Of a stretch of DNA of 64,000 bases, positions 11,003-20,892 are shown piece by piece. The stretch's first letter is position 1. Each line of letters starts with the position of its first letter. Position numbers and translations under genes: made by a program. The stretch is from Neoechinorhynchus agilis (lineage: Eukaryota; Acanthocephala): assembly GCA_051530055.1 (NCBI GenBank), contig CM121342.1, positions 13,640,001-13,704,000 on the forward strand. Reading direction: 5' to 3'. Below the pieces are notes generated by a model. The model was not told where the DNA came from and did no database searches. It was given only the letters and a program-made list of their open reading frames with translations.

Positions 11003-12537
11003 TTAAACGGAATAGGAACTTGAGCCCTTGACAAGGTATCACCTTTACCTTGTTCAGCAAATGTGTACCAACATGGCGTCATTGACAAACAAATTGTTTT
11101 GGCAATAATAGCGATTTCGACTCTTGAAGCACATCTAACCTTTGTTTACGTATTTTTGAGATACTGAGATTTAATCGATTTTGGTCGAAAAGGATAAAAG
11201 CGAACTTAGATTTTTTATATTCTTTCCATCAAATGTACAATATGCCATTGATCACGTACAGCGGACGCTCCAGAACAGAGAGAGTCGTTGAATTACTAAA
11301 TTCGTACCGCACGAATTTCTGTTTGGTACAAAAGTAGTGCATAATATTTTCTGAATTTCAAGTAGATAATAACTTTTCTAAAGCTTTCGTGTGAGATTAA
11401 TGTATACGTTCATCATTGCGCCTTCGTAAATCTTTAGAAAGGTTTATAATAATAACACGTTTTATTGATTTTTGTGCTTAAGAAATTTGACCCATGTACC
11501 TTTGGGTCAGACTGTTGTTGATTTTGGGGTGATTTACTGGTTCGGTCGGGTGGGAATATCCCGTCGAGAGTATGGTCGTACTGATGGGGATTGGCGGATC
11601 TTGTTTGCAGGAGCGCTTGAAAGGTTGGTCTTTCCTCGGGTTTATTTCAGGTTATGATATTAGAGAAGATTGGGCAGCATGAAAAAAGGAGCGGAGGTAG
11701 AGGGAGGTGATATTGAGGATTGCATTCGGGTGGTGTCTGGCTATATGTTTTTATTTAGATCGCTTGTCGACACCCGAGAGGAGGGATCATTAAAGACGAA
11801 TGAATATTTCGACTGATTGAATCCGAGTCATTTGATCAATTCGATCTAAAAAATTTCATATGAATTTGTCACAAACACACCAAATGATTGTTTTTGTTTT
11901 GACTCGCGGGAACCCGGGTCGTAAATCGAAATGTAATCGTCTTTAATGTAAACGATGATACAAGAAAGCTAGATTTGATCATTTTTGTATAACGCACGGT
12001 CCTCAGCCGTTACTCTTTCTTGAACTTTCAATCGGAAATTGACGAGAAAGGAGTGAGAACAGCCAACACTTGCAAACAAACAATTTGATCGCCCTTGTAA
12101 ACTCTATTACTATAATCATTCTGTTTGAAGATTGAACTGTTCATATTGGTTGTTTTCTGACGATATTAAAATGATTTTATTTTAAAATCCGATTGATTTC
12201 GGAGTAGGTTGTTTGTAAATTTTTAAATATGTGAGTTCGTATTTAAAAACTTATAAACAATCTTGATCAAAAGGCGCACAAAATTGTGCGCCTACGAAGC
12301 CAATCAGATTGTAAAATGAATTCATTTCAATTTTTTCGACAAACAACAAATATAACCATTCTTCCGTTTTTATATGACCAAAGATACTAGTGTATCCTAT
12401 ATTTGTCCGTCTTTGCACACAGTAGGCTACTTATTTCAGCGTTTTGCTTCGATTGGCATTCTTTTTATTTTAACGTGGAACCAGAAGAGATTGAGCAAGC
12501 CAATTTTGTCAGCTGAGTTTGTACATTTCTTAGTTGT
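11003..12537. other. Intergenic, no gene seen; perfect hairpin inside
   Basis: No coding region is supported. A G-rich patch at about 11470-11790 has an open frame of 61 codons (11472-11657) without recognisable features. Bases 12272-12293 form a perfect inverted repeat with 10-bp arms (AGGCGCACAA/TTGTGCGCCT) and a 2-nt loop, which could be a terminator-like or insulator-like hairpin or a relic. Confidence 0.5.
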
Positions 12538-12541
12538 GTAG

Positions 12542-12790
12542 AGGTGGTGTAGTGGACTCGTGCCCCGGATCCCTGTTTCAGGGTCAAAGGGTTCGAATCC
12601 ACGATCGCCAATGACGCACAACCAAAGGGGACGAAATACCGCTGAAGGGAGGAAACTCACTGATGAGTCCTGCCTCCTGGAGGTATCTGAGAATCCGGAG
12701 GGATGTACAAACTCTTAACGTTTCATCAGAGTTTAAGTGGCTATATCACTTCTCTGAAGTAAAACAAAAAATTTTCCGACCGCCGAAAGT
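12542..12790 (+). mobile_element. tRNA-derived SINE (candidate)
   Basis: The head has a Pol III A box (TGGTGTAGTGG, about 12544-12554) and a perfect B box (GGTTCGAATCC, 12589-12599) at tRNA-like spacing. The stems do not fold into a clean tRNA: the T arm AAGGG/CCACG pairs poorly. This suggests a tRNA-derived promoter rather than a working tRNA. A non-tRNA body follows, in which ACTCACTGATGA pairs with TCATCAGAGT near 12718-12732. The 3' end leads into an AT-rich tail with AAATAATAAAAGAAAG near 12793. Target duplications were not found by eye. Confidence 0.55.
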
Positions 12791-13033
12791 GCTAAAATAA
12801 TAAAAGAAAGAAATACTAACGAAAACGATGATAGAAGAAAGGTGAATTTGATAGTAAAATTCACAATGCACTGCTTAATTTTAAGCTTGACTATCCGGTT
12901 ACATTTATTCTGTGTGTATGCTAGTGGACCTTTGCACGGCTAACAAAGTTTCTATGGAATTTCGTTTTGCCTTTTTGTCATTTATTTAGAATTTCTCTTT
13001 TTTTCTGCAAATCATCGATAATTTTTTAGAGCA

Positions 13034-13693
13034 ATGTACAACGGAATTGGACTTCCGACGGCTCGTGGGAGTGGCACGAATGGTTACGTTCAAAAAAATC
13101 TGGCTCATATGTTTCGTTCGAAAGAGAAAGTTGATTACAGAAGGAAACCCGAGGAACGAAAGCAGTATTCAGGGAAGGAATTTTTTGATTCTTTGAGCTC
13201 TAAAACTTCAGTTGACAGTCGACCACCAGAACGTCGGACGAATGAAGAAATTTTAGAGCATGAACGTAGACATAGAATCGAAGTAAAGTGCACTGAACTT
13301 CGTGATATGATGGAGGAGGAAGGGTACGGCGAAGAAGTAATTCAAGAAAAGGTTAGTAAGTTTCGTGCTGCTTTGCTGGATCGTGAAAGCATTGACATGA
13401 GACGTGATGGTCGTTTGATTAATACAGGACGAAAAACGATGGGAACCCACGAGTCCAACCACGTCGCCAATAGTAGAGATTTTGTGATCCGAAAAGCACT
13501 TCAGATTCGAGAATTTGACCGAAAAAGAAAAGCTAAGCAAATAGAGATGGAAACAACGGAGAAGAGGATAAAGAATAAGGAAAGCTCATCGGAGATTAGT
13601 GGGTCGTCATCGATGAAGGAAGAAGAGGGAGAGTATAGCAGCAGTACAAGTTCCGACAGCACAGACTGTTCAAGTGATCCTGAGAGTGATTAA
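13034..13693 (+). CDS. Cwf21-domain pre-mRNA splicing factor (SRRM2/RSR-2 type)
   Basis: A 219-residue single-exon ORF. The N-terminus MYNGIGLPTARGSGTNGYVQ is the hallmark start of the Cwf21/SRRM2 family, which binds the spliceosome near Prp8 and Snu114. The Cwf21 helical segment follows at about residues 74-116 (ILEHERRHRIEVKCTELR...EEGYGEEVIQEKVSKFRAALLD). The rest is basic and ends in a Ser/Glu/Asp-rich tail (SSSTSSDSTDCSSDPESD). It is much shorter than vertebrate SRRM2 because the long RS domain is missing. A T-rich AG at 13028-13029 lies 4 nt before the ATG, as expected for an SL trans-splice acceptor or for the 3' end of a 5'UTR intron. Nuclear role inferred from the family. Confidence 0.88.
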   Translation: MYNGIGLPTARGSGTNGYVQKNLAHMFRSKEKVDYRRKPEERKQYSGKEFFDSLSSKTSVDSRPPERRTNEEILEHERRHRIEVKCTELRDMMEEEGYGEEVIQEKVSKFRAALLDRESIDMRRDGRLINTGRKTMGTHESNHVANSRDFVIRKALQIREFDRKRKAKQIEMETTEKRIKNKESSSEISGSSSMKEEEGEYSSSTSSDSTDCSSDPESD

Positions 13694-14515
13694 TTTACAA
13701 ATGCACACTAAAGTACTCATAGTTCGCACGGTTTGCACTCATTTTTGGAATCATTGAAAATAGGTTCCTAATTTCAGAAACCCAAACAAGTTCGGGCGCG
13801 TAAGTTAGAAAAATCTACATTTAAGAATCTTTGATATATGCGTTTTTGAATAAGGCAAAAATTAAAGAAGGGAATCGCGTGGAGCAACGGATATAAGGAT
13901 ACATAGGCACTGTCGATTTTGACTTTTTAAGAGATTAGAAATCCCCTTCTCATATGATTTAATTCTTTTACTTCTCAGCAGACTAAATTTAAAATTCGGA
14001 ATTATGATGAACAATTTAATTTGTTTATTAATTGTTTTCGTTTCTAAAATGTACGGTTAGAAGAGCTTAATAAAAATGTAGTTTTACCTAACCAAAATTG
14101 TACGTGCAAGATCTATAATTATCGTCATTGATCTTTTTAAAAGGAACCAAAGATATTTCTTTAGCCATAAATGCTTAAATATAGTCGTATAAACCGTTTC
14201 AAGCAGTTTGCGAAATAATTTGCATGGACAACATTTCTTGCAATATGATTAGCTTCTTTAATTTAAGCCACTTAGTCTTTATAGATCAATACTTATACAT
14301 AAGTTTCTTAATTAAGATATTCAATATCGCAAAAAAGTCATCAAGAGTTGAACGCTGCTAAGATAAAAATTAAATTGTTAATGCATAGAAAACCAGAAGT
14401 TAAATTGATGAGTTTTATTTTAGGTAATGCGGCGTAATATCTTCATTCCAATTTTTCGGTTCGTTTATCTTTACTGCAACAACTCGGTCACTTCAATTCA
14501 TTGAACATTTCAACA
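13694..14515. other. Intergenic, nothing recognised
   Basis: AT-rich sequence without supported ORFs, repeats or RNA genes. Confidence 0.5.
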
Positions 14516-14994
14516 ATGAGCGCAACATCCCAAGAAACTTCAATGCCCCGCAGGATATTCAATAATTTAACTTCTTTTAATTCAAAACCACTTTCAGTGT
14601 TAAATGCCGATGGAATTTGCTCAAATTATGCCGTAAGATGCTCATGTTATCAAAATTGCTCATAGAAGCATGTACTTATTTGTCCGATGTGCTGTTTTTG
14701 TACACTGGATTCGGATGATTCAAACTCAAGGACTTAGCATTACCGGGGATGTTAAGAAAACCATAAAAGGATGTTAAAGCTACGACGCAAGGATTGTTTT
14801 GTGTATTTTTAAACTGTTGTGGCTTCGAAGAAATACGCTTTTGCAGCTATGGACTGTTGCGGTCATTATTTATGCGGACAACGCGCTCGTTGTTTGAAAA
14901 GGAGGATAAATACATTGGTCCAATTGGTCGGCGAATACTGGATTACATTTTCGACAGTATTTTGTGGCCCTCAGATGAGAATGAACGACTCTAA
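14516..14994 (+). pseudogene. Decayed exon cluster, possibly anoctamin-like
   Basis: An open frame from the ATG at 14516 joins across a possible 33-nt intron (gtaag...catag) to a Cys-rich piece reading ICSNYAKHVLICPMCCFC. This resembles the Cys-rich CPxC loop of TMEM16/anoctamin channels. The following frame at 14794-14994, and the overlapping one at 14819-15010, could match the next transmembrane segment only weakly. The intron is very short, no other anoctamin segments are seen nearby, and the identification is a guess. Confidence 0.2.
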
Positions 14995-15010
14995 TAAAGG
15001 CCTTTTATGA

Positions 15011-16614
15011 TATCGTTGTTTAAGTCAAAAAGTTTAAACTAAAATTGCTGATGAAGCCTTTGATGTGATAAAAGCTGCGATTAATAAAAGGAAATATGTT
15101 AAACTGCAGTATGATGTTGCAAAGTAAGACAGAGTTTTTGCGATGCTATTACTTTGCGAAATCCCTTCATTCTCTCTATTGTCCAATGATTGAAACTTTC
15201 GTTGTGTGAGAATGGTGATTTTCTCCAATAAGATATGAGTACTCGAAGATTAAGGAGCAATCTATGCATTTGTTTAGCTGAGAAAATGAAACCAGTGGTA
15301 AAAAATCAAGCAGACAATTAGCGCACAAATTTTTCAATAAATAAACAGTCTCGAGAAATCAATTTTTAAAGTTTGCATTGTTTGCTGATTTTCTATTATA
15401 TTTTGAAAAAAGACTTTTTCTTCTGAGTGATGTTTAAATTTCGTTACTTCTTTGAAGGAATCCATAATCACATCTTTTGTTCAATTGAAATCAAACTACG
15501 AAGTTCGAATACGTTGATGATATTCTGTTACGAAGTTATGGTGGCAGGTTTAAAAAAGTTAAACTTGGATGTTTAAATGTTGAGCAGGCAGACACAGTCT
15601 AATTATAAACTTGAGAAGAATATTCAGCACATTGCAGCAATACCTTATTTTAAACGCAATAGAAATCCAATAACTTTAAAGGGTTTATACTTCGTTTCCG
15701 AAAAATATAACATTCCAATTTTTATTCTTGTACCCATTTGCAAGGACATATTTGCATTCCCATTTCACTTGCCTTTATAAGACTTGATTGCCGCGAGTGT
15801 CTTACTTTCACAATAACGGTGGGTACGATTTAAAGAGCACGTTTGGCCGACAGTAGCGGGTGTGGAAGACACAAAATTAAGGAAAATGTTCTTAGCGTCG
15901 CTCAAGTGAATAATTGCTAAAAGAGGGAAATTAAGGTAAAGGTAAAACATGATCCTTAAGGTGTGTTCTCATGGCTGATAAGAAATTGCAATTATAGGGT
16001 TCTAAAATACAAGAAATTTAAATCACCTCTTCGCAAACCGTGAGGTATTCCATAGGTGTAAGTAAGTATATGCTGCAGATAATGAACTTTGGACTCAGTA
16101 AATTGAGCAGAGGATTAAATGGGCGACAAGGAGTTCCGTACAAGTATTTGTAGTCCACCGGAAAACCTTTGGTTGAACTAGCAAGCCCGTGTATATGGAA
16201 GTCCCTTGGAACGATAAATAATCCGGAGATAGTTCTCCTATGTTTTGTAAAATATGTAAAGATTAACGAAATGTAAGCAAAAATTTTGTAATATGAGATC
16301 CTTATACGTTGTTGTCATGATTTCCTGCCCCTAGGATGTAAAATATCTATAGAATCTGTACCGTTGGTGGATTTGTTGAAATACAAGCGCTATATTAATG
16401 TGTAGGTTTGGAACAATGTTTGCATCCTAGTTTTAGAGCCTTAAAGTTCTCTTGAAGGTATTTCTGAAAAACCAAATGTAGCTCATTTTATCGCTCTCAC
16501 AGCTCGAGCCTTTTCCGTTTCTCTCATTGAACTTCTTTAACCGCTTATATCCATTATATGCTCACCCACGAAAAAATATTGCTTCCGAACGCATTCCGCG
16601 ACCTTTATTTTCAG
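15011..16614. other. Intergenic, no gene seen
   Basis: AT-rich DNA. Open frames of 61-67 codons at 15034-15228 (minus), 15577-15780 and 15765-15950 (minus) lack family features. The 3' end, ending in TTATTTTCAG at 16605-16614, is the probable splice or trans-splice acceptor of the next gene. Confidence 0.45.
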
Positions 16615-17310
16615 ATGATATCTTCCCCTGGCGACATGAGAATATGTCCATTTGATAGGTCTCATGCTATTAAAGCGTCAAGGTTCATAAATCACGTTTA
16701 CAAATGCGCCCGCAGTCACGATAAGAAAATTTACTCCTGTCCTTACGTTTATGATCACTTATTTGCCACCGAAGACAAACTCCGTCAGCATTTGAAGACG
16801 TGCCATATCAGTGGATCCAATAAGTTAGATCAATTTGTCGCTGGGGCGACCACTGTTGATCTCAATTCCATGGTTGTTAAAAATGAGGGGTGGAAATTTT
16901 ATCAAGACAAAGCCATAAATTTTGACGTCGCCGCTGCCAAACCACCTCAACGATTCCCATCTCCAATTAAACCGGCTATCCGATCAGCCCCCACCTCTTC
17001 CATTAACTCCGCATTAGCTTCTCCCCGCCTTGAGGAAGGCGAAATCGTAGACTTAAATGTAAAAGGGAAGTTCGTAGGTAGCGCTAATAACGGCGGCCTC
17101 AATAATCGACGATCTCCGAAATTGGTTCGACGTGGACGCGGTCAAGGTTTGCGCAAATTCACCGAGGAAACGTCCAAGCAAACCGATGTACGGTTACTTG
17201 AAAATGAGCAGAAAAAGGACGAAATCCAAGCGAAAAATTGTTTTAAGACAGGCGGATTTCAGAGAATGAACAACTGTTATAACGAAATCAGTGACGAAGA
17301 CCTCTGTTGA
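16615..17310 (+). CDS. GTSF1/U11-48K-type tandem CHHC zinc-finger protein
   Basis: The ATG at 16615 directly follows TTATTTTCAG, so I prefer it to the in-frame ATG at 16558. The product has 231 residues. Two CHHC zinc knuckles follow each other. Finger 1 is CPFDRSH...FINHVYKC (C-x5-H-x9-H-x3-C). Finger 2 is CPYVYDH...KLRQHLKTC (C-x5-H-x10-H-x3-C). This tandem pair is the signature of the GTSF1/Asterix family. In flies and mice that family works with Piwi proteins in transposon silencing; in C. elegans GTSF-1 supports an RNA-dependent RNA polymerase complex. The C-terminal two-thirds is low-complexity with basic/Gly stretches (RRGRGQGLRKF) and acidic motifs. Role here is inferred from the fingers only; a U11-48K-like spliceosomal role is the main alternative. 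Confidence 0.8.
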   Translation: MISSPGDMRICPFDRSHAIKASRFINHVYKCARSHDKKIYSCPYVYDHLFATEDKLRQHLKTCHISGSNKLDQFVAGATTVDLNSMVVKNEGWKFYQDKAINFDVAAAKPPQRFPSPIKPAIRSAPTSSINSALASPRLEEGEIVDLNVKGKFVGSANNGGLNNRRSPKLVRRGRGQGLRKFTEETSKQTDVRLLENEQKKDEIQAKNCFKTGGFQRMNNCYNEISDEDLC

Positions 17311-17565
17311 ACGCATGTTTGCGTTCTTGGCTTGACGAGAATTTTCGGAATTGCCATTTTTAAATTTTTTAAAGTAGAAAAGGGCTTGTGGCAATTACTG
17401 GGTCTTACGTTGCGCTCAAGATTTAAATGTATTAATAGTTGATAGCGTCAAAAGTTTAAATGCTTTGAAATGGGTAAAAAAGTGACGGCAAGGTATTTCG
17501 TTCCGACAAAATAGAAAGCTGTTTTAAGATTTAACTATCAATGCTTGTTTATTACGTAAAAATTA

Positions 17566-17630
17566 AAGGAATTTATTAAATCTGATATTCCGGAGGCACA
17601 ATATCGTGCTTTTATTGAGGTTTTTATTGC
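17566..17630 (+). repeat. Half copy of foldback element
   Basis: This stretch (GGAATTTATTAAATCTGATATTCCGG and onward to ATTGAGG) resembles the left arm of the foldback at 32026-32201 over about 55 bases. No matching right arm follows. Confidence 0.5.
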
Positions 17631-17688
17631 TTCACACTTAAAGACTTACAAGTTTGTACAAAAATACCCAGGTCAAAAACAGAAACAA

Positions 17689-17895
17689 AATTAATTATGA
17701 TGGTGAACTGACGGAAAAAATTATGAATATATTAATCAGAATTTTCGACCAATGCGTTGGTCTTCTTCAGTGATTGTTTTCGGATTTCTCGAACTTTCCT
17801 CCGAAAACAATCACTGAAGAAGACCAACGCATTGGTCGAAAATTCTGATTAATATATTCATAATTTTTTCCGTCAGTTCACCATCATAATTAATT
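17689..17895. repeat. Near-perfect long inverted repeat (about 95-bp arms)
   Basis: Bases 17689 onward (AATTAATTATGATGGTGAAC...) are repeated as the exact complement ending at 17895, with only about 15 nt between the arms (TTTCTCGAACTTTCC). The outer ends lie beside a 15-bp direct repeat, ACAGAAACAAAATTA, found at about 17680 and again at about 17923. It has no coding capacity. It could be a foldback/MITE insertion or a hairpin transcript source. Confidence 0.95.
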
Positions 17896-18249
17896 CCTAA
17901 ATGAATATCTACACAGAAACAAAATTACCGCAACGATGAAAACAGCCAAGAGAATCTATTCATCATTAGTCGCTAAAGTGTTTAAAATTTACACCATGGG
18001 TAACATTATCTTTCAAAAATAAAAAGATGAAATATTTCTCAAATGTAAATTTGATTTACGAAGTAACAATTGTTTTCCAGGTAAATGATCAGTGATAAAA
18101 ATCTTTTCGTTTTTGAAAAGTACTGCATAATTTCCGTATTCATTGGATTGCACCTCAATAGAATTCATCTTAATTTATTTACATGTCTATTTTTTGTAAT
18201 TCCGTGCTTGTACCCTTCAATTTTATTGGGTACGAGCGATATCGCACGC

Positions 18250-19199
18250 ATTTTCGTTATCAAAGTTCATGAAATGCAGACTTTTTCATTTTACGACAAA
18301 GAATTCAACACTTAAGAGAGCAAAAAAGAAAATGCGATCCAATTCAAAATTTCCAAATAGGTTGTCGAGAATAAATTAAGATTTTTATTTCAAAAGAGAA
18401 TTAGTTCGATTGTCTTATAGCTTAATTTTTAGATGCTATCGAGCTTCTTCCACACCTCCTCCACCGAAGGTTGATTCTTGAAATATTCGTTTAGTTCTGG
18501 CAAGGCTTCGACTAATTTTCGATTCTCGGCAGCAAATTTGTCTTGTACTTTCTCTCGAATGAACATGTACACAGAACTATAGAAACCATAGATGTATAGA
18601 TCCGCATAAGTTAATTTATCCGTTATTATATGGCCTTTGTTGCCGTACAGACCGGCGAGTTTTTGAAGCGATTTGTCTAGATTAGGAAGTTCGTGTTTCG
18701 TGAATGCCAGCGCCCTTTCTTTTCGTCCTTCTTGTGAAGAATAGACTGTGCCAATGAATTTACCGAGATATTCGTCCACGACACATAGAACAGCATCGCA
18801 TCGAGCCGCATCGATATCGGTATTTCCACTTATTCCATGTTTTTCTCCTAAATAGCGAATAATCGCGCTTGTCTCGAATAAAAGATCTTCGTTTACTTTG
18901 AGCACCGGGACTTTGTTCAATGGCATTTGGTTTTTGTATTTTCGGATCCATTCATCTTGGCCGAATCGAACATCCTTGAAATCCTGTCCGACCGCAGAAA
19001 GTGTGAGTCGGATCACCTCGGCTCGTCCTGGAAAGTCGAAGTAGTAGAGAACGTAGTTGGAAGGCATCGCTTATAATTGTACGAATCTTTCATAAAACTC
19101 GACTTTGTCATAAGTATAAATGAACGAAAGAGGTTGATTCACCGTTTTAAGCTTCACTTGCTAAACCCTTCGCTGAAATGCCAAGTAAACTTTGACTCA
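18250..19199. repeat. Right arm of inverted GST duplication
   Basis: Complement of 1 to about 910, including promoter, coding and 3' flanking sequence of the GST. The flanks hold one clear indel between about 18275 and 18360. Beyond 19199 the sequence cannot be compared because the partner would lie left of the window. Confidence 0.92.
18429..19067 (-). CDS. Glutathione S-transferase, sigma/nematode type (copy B, inverted)
   Basis: A 212-residue intronless ORF. It equals the copy at 133-771 except for Gly161 instead of Asp and Leu209 instead of His. All active-site motifs (LYYFDFPGRAE, VPVL, ETSAIIRYLG) are kept, and the 5' flank is almost unchanged, so both copies may be expressed alike. 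Asp161 lies in the TYADLYIYD helix that is usually conserved in GSTs (N-capping region), so its change to Gly is the more likely of the two to matter. The pair points to recent duplication or ongoing gene conversion. Confidence 0.93.
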   Translation of the reverse strand: MPSNYVLYYFDFPGRAEVIRLTLSAVGQDFKDVRFGQDEWIRKYKNQMPLNKVPVLKVNEDLLFETSAIIRYLGEKHGISGNTDIDAARCDAVLCVVDEYLGKFIGTVYSSQEGRKERALAFTKHELPNLDKSLQKLAGLYGNKGHIITDKLTYADLYIYGFYSSVYMFIREKVQDKFAAENRKLVEALPELNEYFKNQPSVEEVWKKLDSI

Positions 19200-19580
19200 T
19201 TTGTGACACGTGTGATGATGCTTAAGCATCAAAAAGCAAAGAATTTCGACTACAAAATTACGCCGGGTTGTTCGATATCAAAAGTTCTAACTCAAGAATA
19301 TTTCAATTTATATTGACCTCGTTGGTTAGAGCGATGTTCTTAGTAAAATTTGCTTAGAATAACAGAAATAATGATTTTATTCAGTGTCGCAATAAAGCTT
19401 GCACTTAATGAACGTTTTTGGACAAAAGATTTCGCCGTAGTTTCGATTATTGCTCTAAATTTGATGCCCTTTCCGAAAGATAATTAAAGCAAACTTTTTT
19501 AACATTTTTGTCAGCAATACAATGAATGCATAAGCGTTCGAGTTTTTAATCCGCAGATTTACAATCGTTTTGTAAACAGT
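19200..19580. other. Intergenic, nothing recognised
   Basis: AT-rich spacer between the inverted GST arm and a hypothetical gene. No supported feature. Confidence 0.5.
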
Positions 19581-20111
19581 TCACTTTGAAAAGTTTAATT
19601 TTAACCTTTTCGTTCTTAGCAGTCTTCGTTCATTGTCCCAATTTTGACTAAGTCTACGGATATGGCAGGAGGTGTTAAAAGTCTTTGTTTTCTTGCCCGT
19701 CGTCTGAAAAGTTTTATTGCCTCTAGATGATTCGTATTCTTTAATAATATCCATAATTTTGGGAGCTTCTTTGTTTGTATTTGTCTTCGATTCGAGTAAT
19801 TTCTTGTCCATATATTCCCAGACGGGCATTATCTCGTTTGGTTTTCTTACCAGAGTTTCCGAAATATAGTCACGATTGTAAAATGAATAATCTTTTTCGA
19901 AGAGACCAAAGCGCGTCGCTCACATTTTTCTTTTTTCGTCGTTTGCCACAAGTCTTGATAATCGGTTGTCTTCGCTCCACCACGAATTATCCATATTATT
20001 CCGATTTTCCCAATAGTCATCTTGATGTCTTTTTAAGGCTTGGCAATATCGGCTAAACGTTTTAAGACTTTTATTTGCTCGCTCAAAGTGAAAACGTCTT
20101 CGGTTGTTCAT
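19581..20111 (-). CDS. Hypothetical basic, Asn/Lys-rich protein, two exons suspected
   Basis: Frame 20111-19920 (63 codons, start MNNRRRFHFERANKSLK) is followed by a second frame. That frame is open without a Met from about 19878 and runs to 19581 (DYSFYNRDYISETLVRKPNE ... LKLNFSK). Both are rich in Asn, Lys, Arg, Trp and Asp and look protein-like. A donor candidate GTGAGC lies at about 19920, but no acceptor joins the two frames in a consistent phase, so the exon junction is unresolved. No family is recognised. Confidence 0.33.
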
Positions 20112-20892
20112 CGTACACGATTATTTGCAGTGAGCAGTTATTTATGGATCAAAAGTGAAAGAACGATTGTGCAAGGTCTTTACTTTGTTCGATTTCGTAG
20201 AAAAGGAGAGTAGTTCAAAGTATAATGAACTAGAACACAGAATTGTTGAATGCGTACTTACCCGTGAACTCGCAAACCAAAATTCACAGCAAGAAACATT
20301 TGCGGCAATTCTATTGGCTGCCCAAATGGCTTCCCACCAAAGCGTAACTCATTTGCCGGATTGTTTCTGCGCCGATTCAAAAATAGTCAAAGCAAACGAC
20401 GTTGACCGCAAAGTGCTCTGTGGGAAATTTGCAATTTTAATTTTGTCGAATGCTTTTTGGGCCTTTGATGTTATTTAACAGGAGGCTTTGCGGTCTCAGA
20501 TTCCTATTACGTTGACGAAGAATCATGAAATATTTTCTTGTCTCGCTGACCTATTATCAAAGTAATGCAAAAATTTCATATCACTATTTTTTTGATGAAA
20601 TTTACAATACAGCAAATAAAATTAACTAAAGTAAAATTCAAAGTATAATAAAGAATCAAGGGTCGCCCATGAACTCAAGATCGCAATTTTCGCATGAATT
20701 TAAATAAATATACTTATGTTTTTAATTTTACTTAACTCGAAAATCTCGAATGGTCACTAAATATGAGGCGTCGGAATGGGCGCCTCATTCTTAAAACAAT
20801 GCCGATTTTCGAAATACAGCTGAAATCGCCAATAATTGTATTGCACACTTTGGTTCAGAATAGAACTATTGACCACATTGCTTGTATTTGCC
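20112..20892. other. Intergenic; one weak ORF
   Basis: A plus-strand ORF of 107 codons (20155-20478) lies head to head with the hypothetical gene at 19581-20111 and has no recognisable motif. The remaining sequence is AT-rich. GAGGCG...CGCCTC at about 20765-20787 is a short hairpin. Confidence 0.35.

Noticed and set aside
11472-11657. 61-codon ORF in a G-rich patch
   Set aside because: Composition reflects GC skew; no supporting feature.
12542-12612. Functional tRNA gene
   Set aside because: A and B boxes are present, but the T arm and acceptor stem do not pair well; better explained as a SINE head.
12640-12740. CTGATGA(G) in the SINE as a hammerhead ribozyme core
   Set aside because: No GAAA partner with matching stem II/III geometry exists on either strand; the motif pairs with a downstream TCATCAG instead.
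20155-20478. 107-codon plus-strand ORF
   Set aside because: No motif, no clear upstream signals and no family; likely chance.
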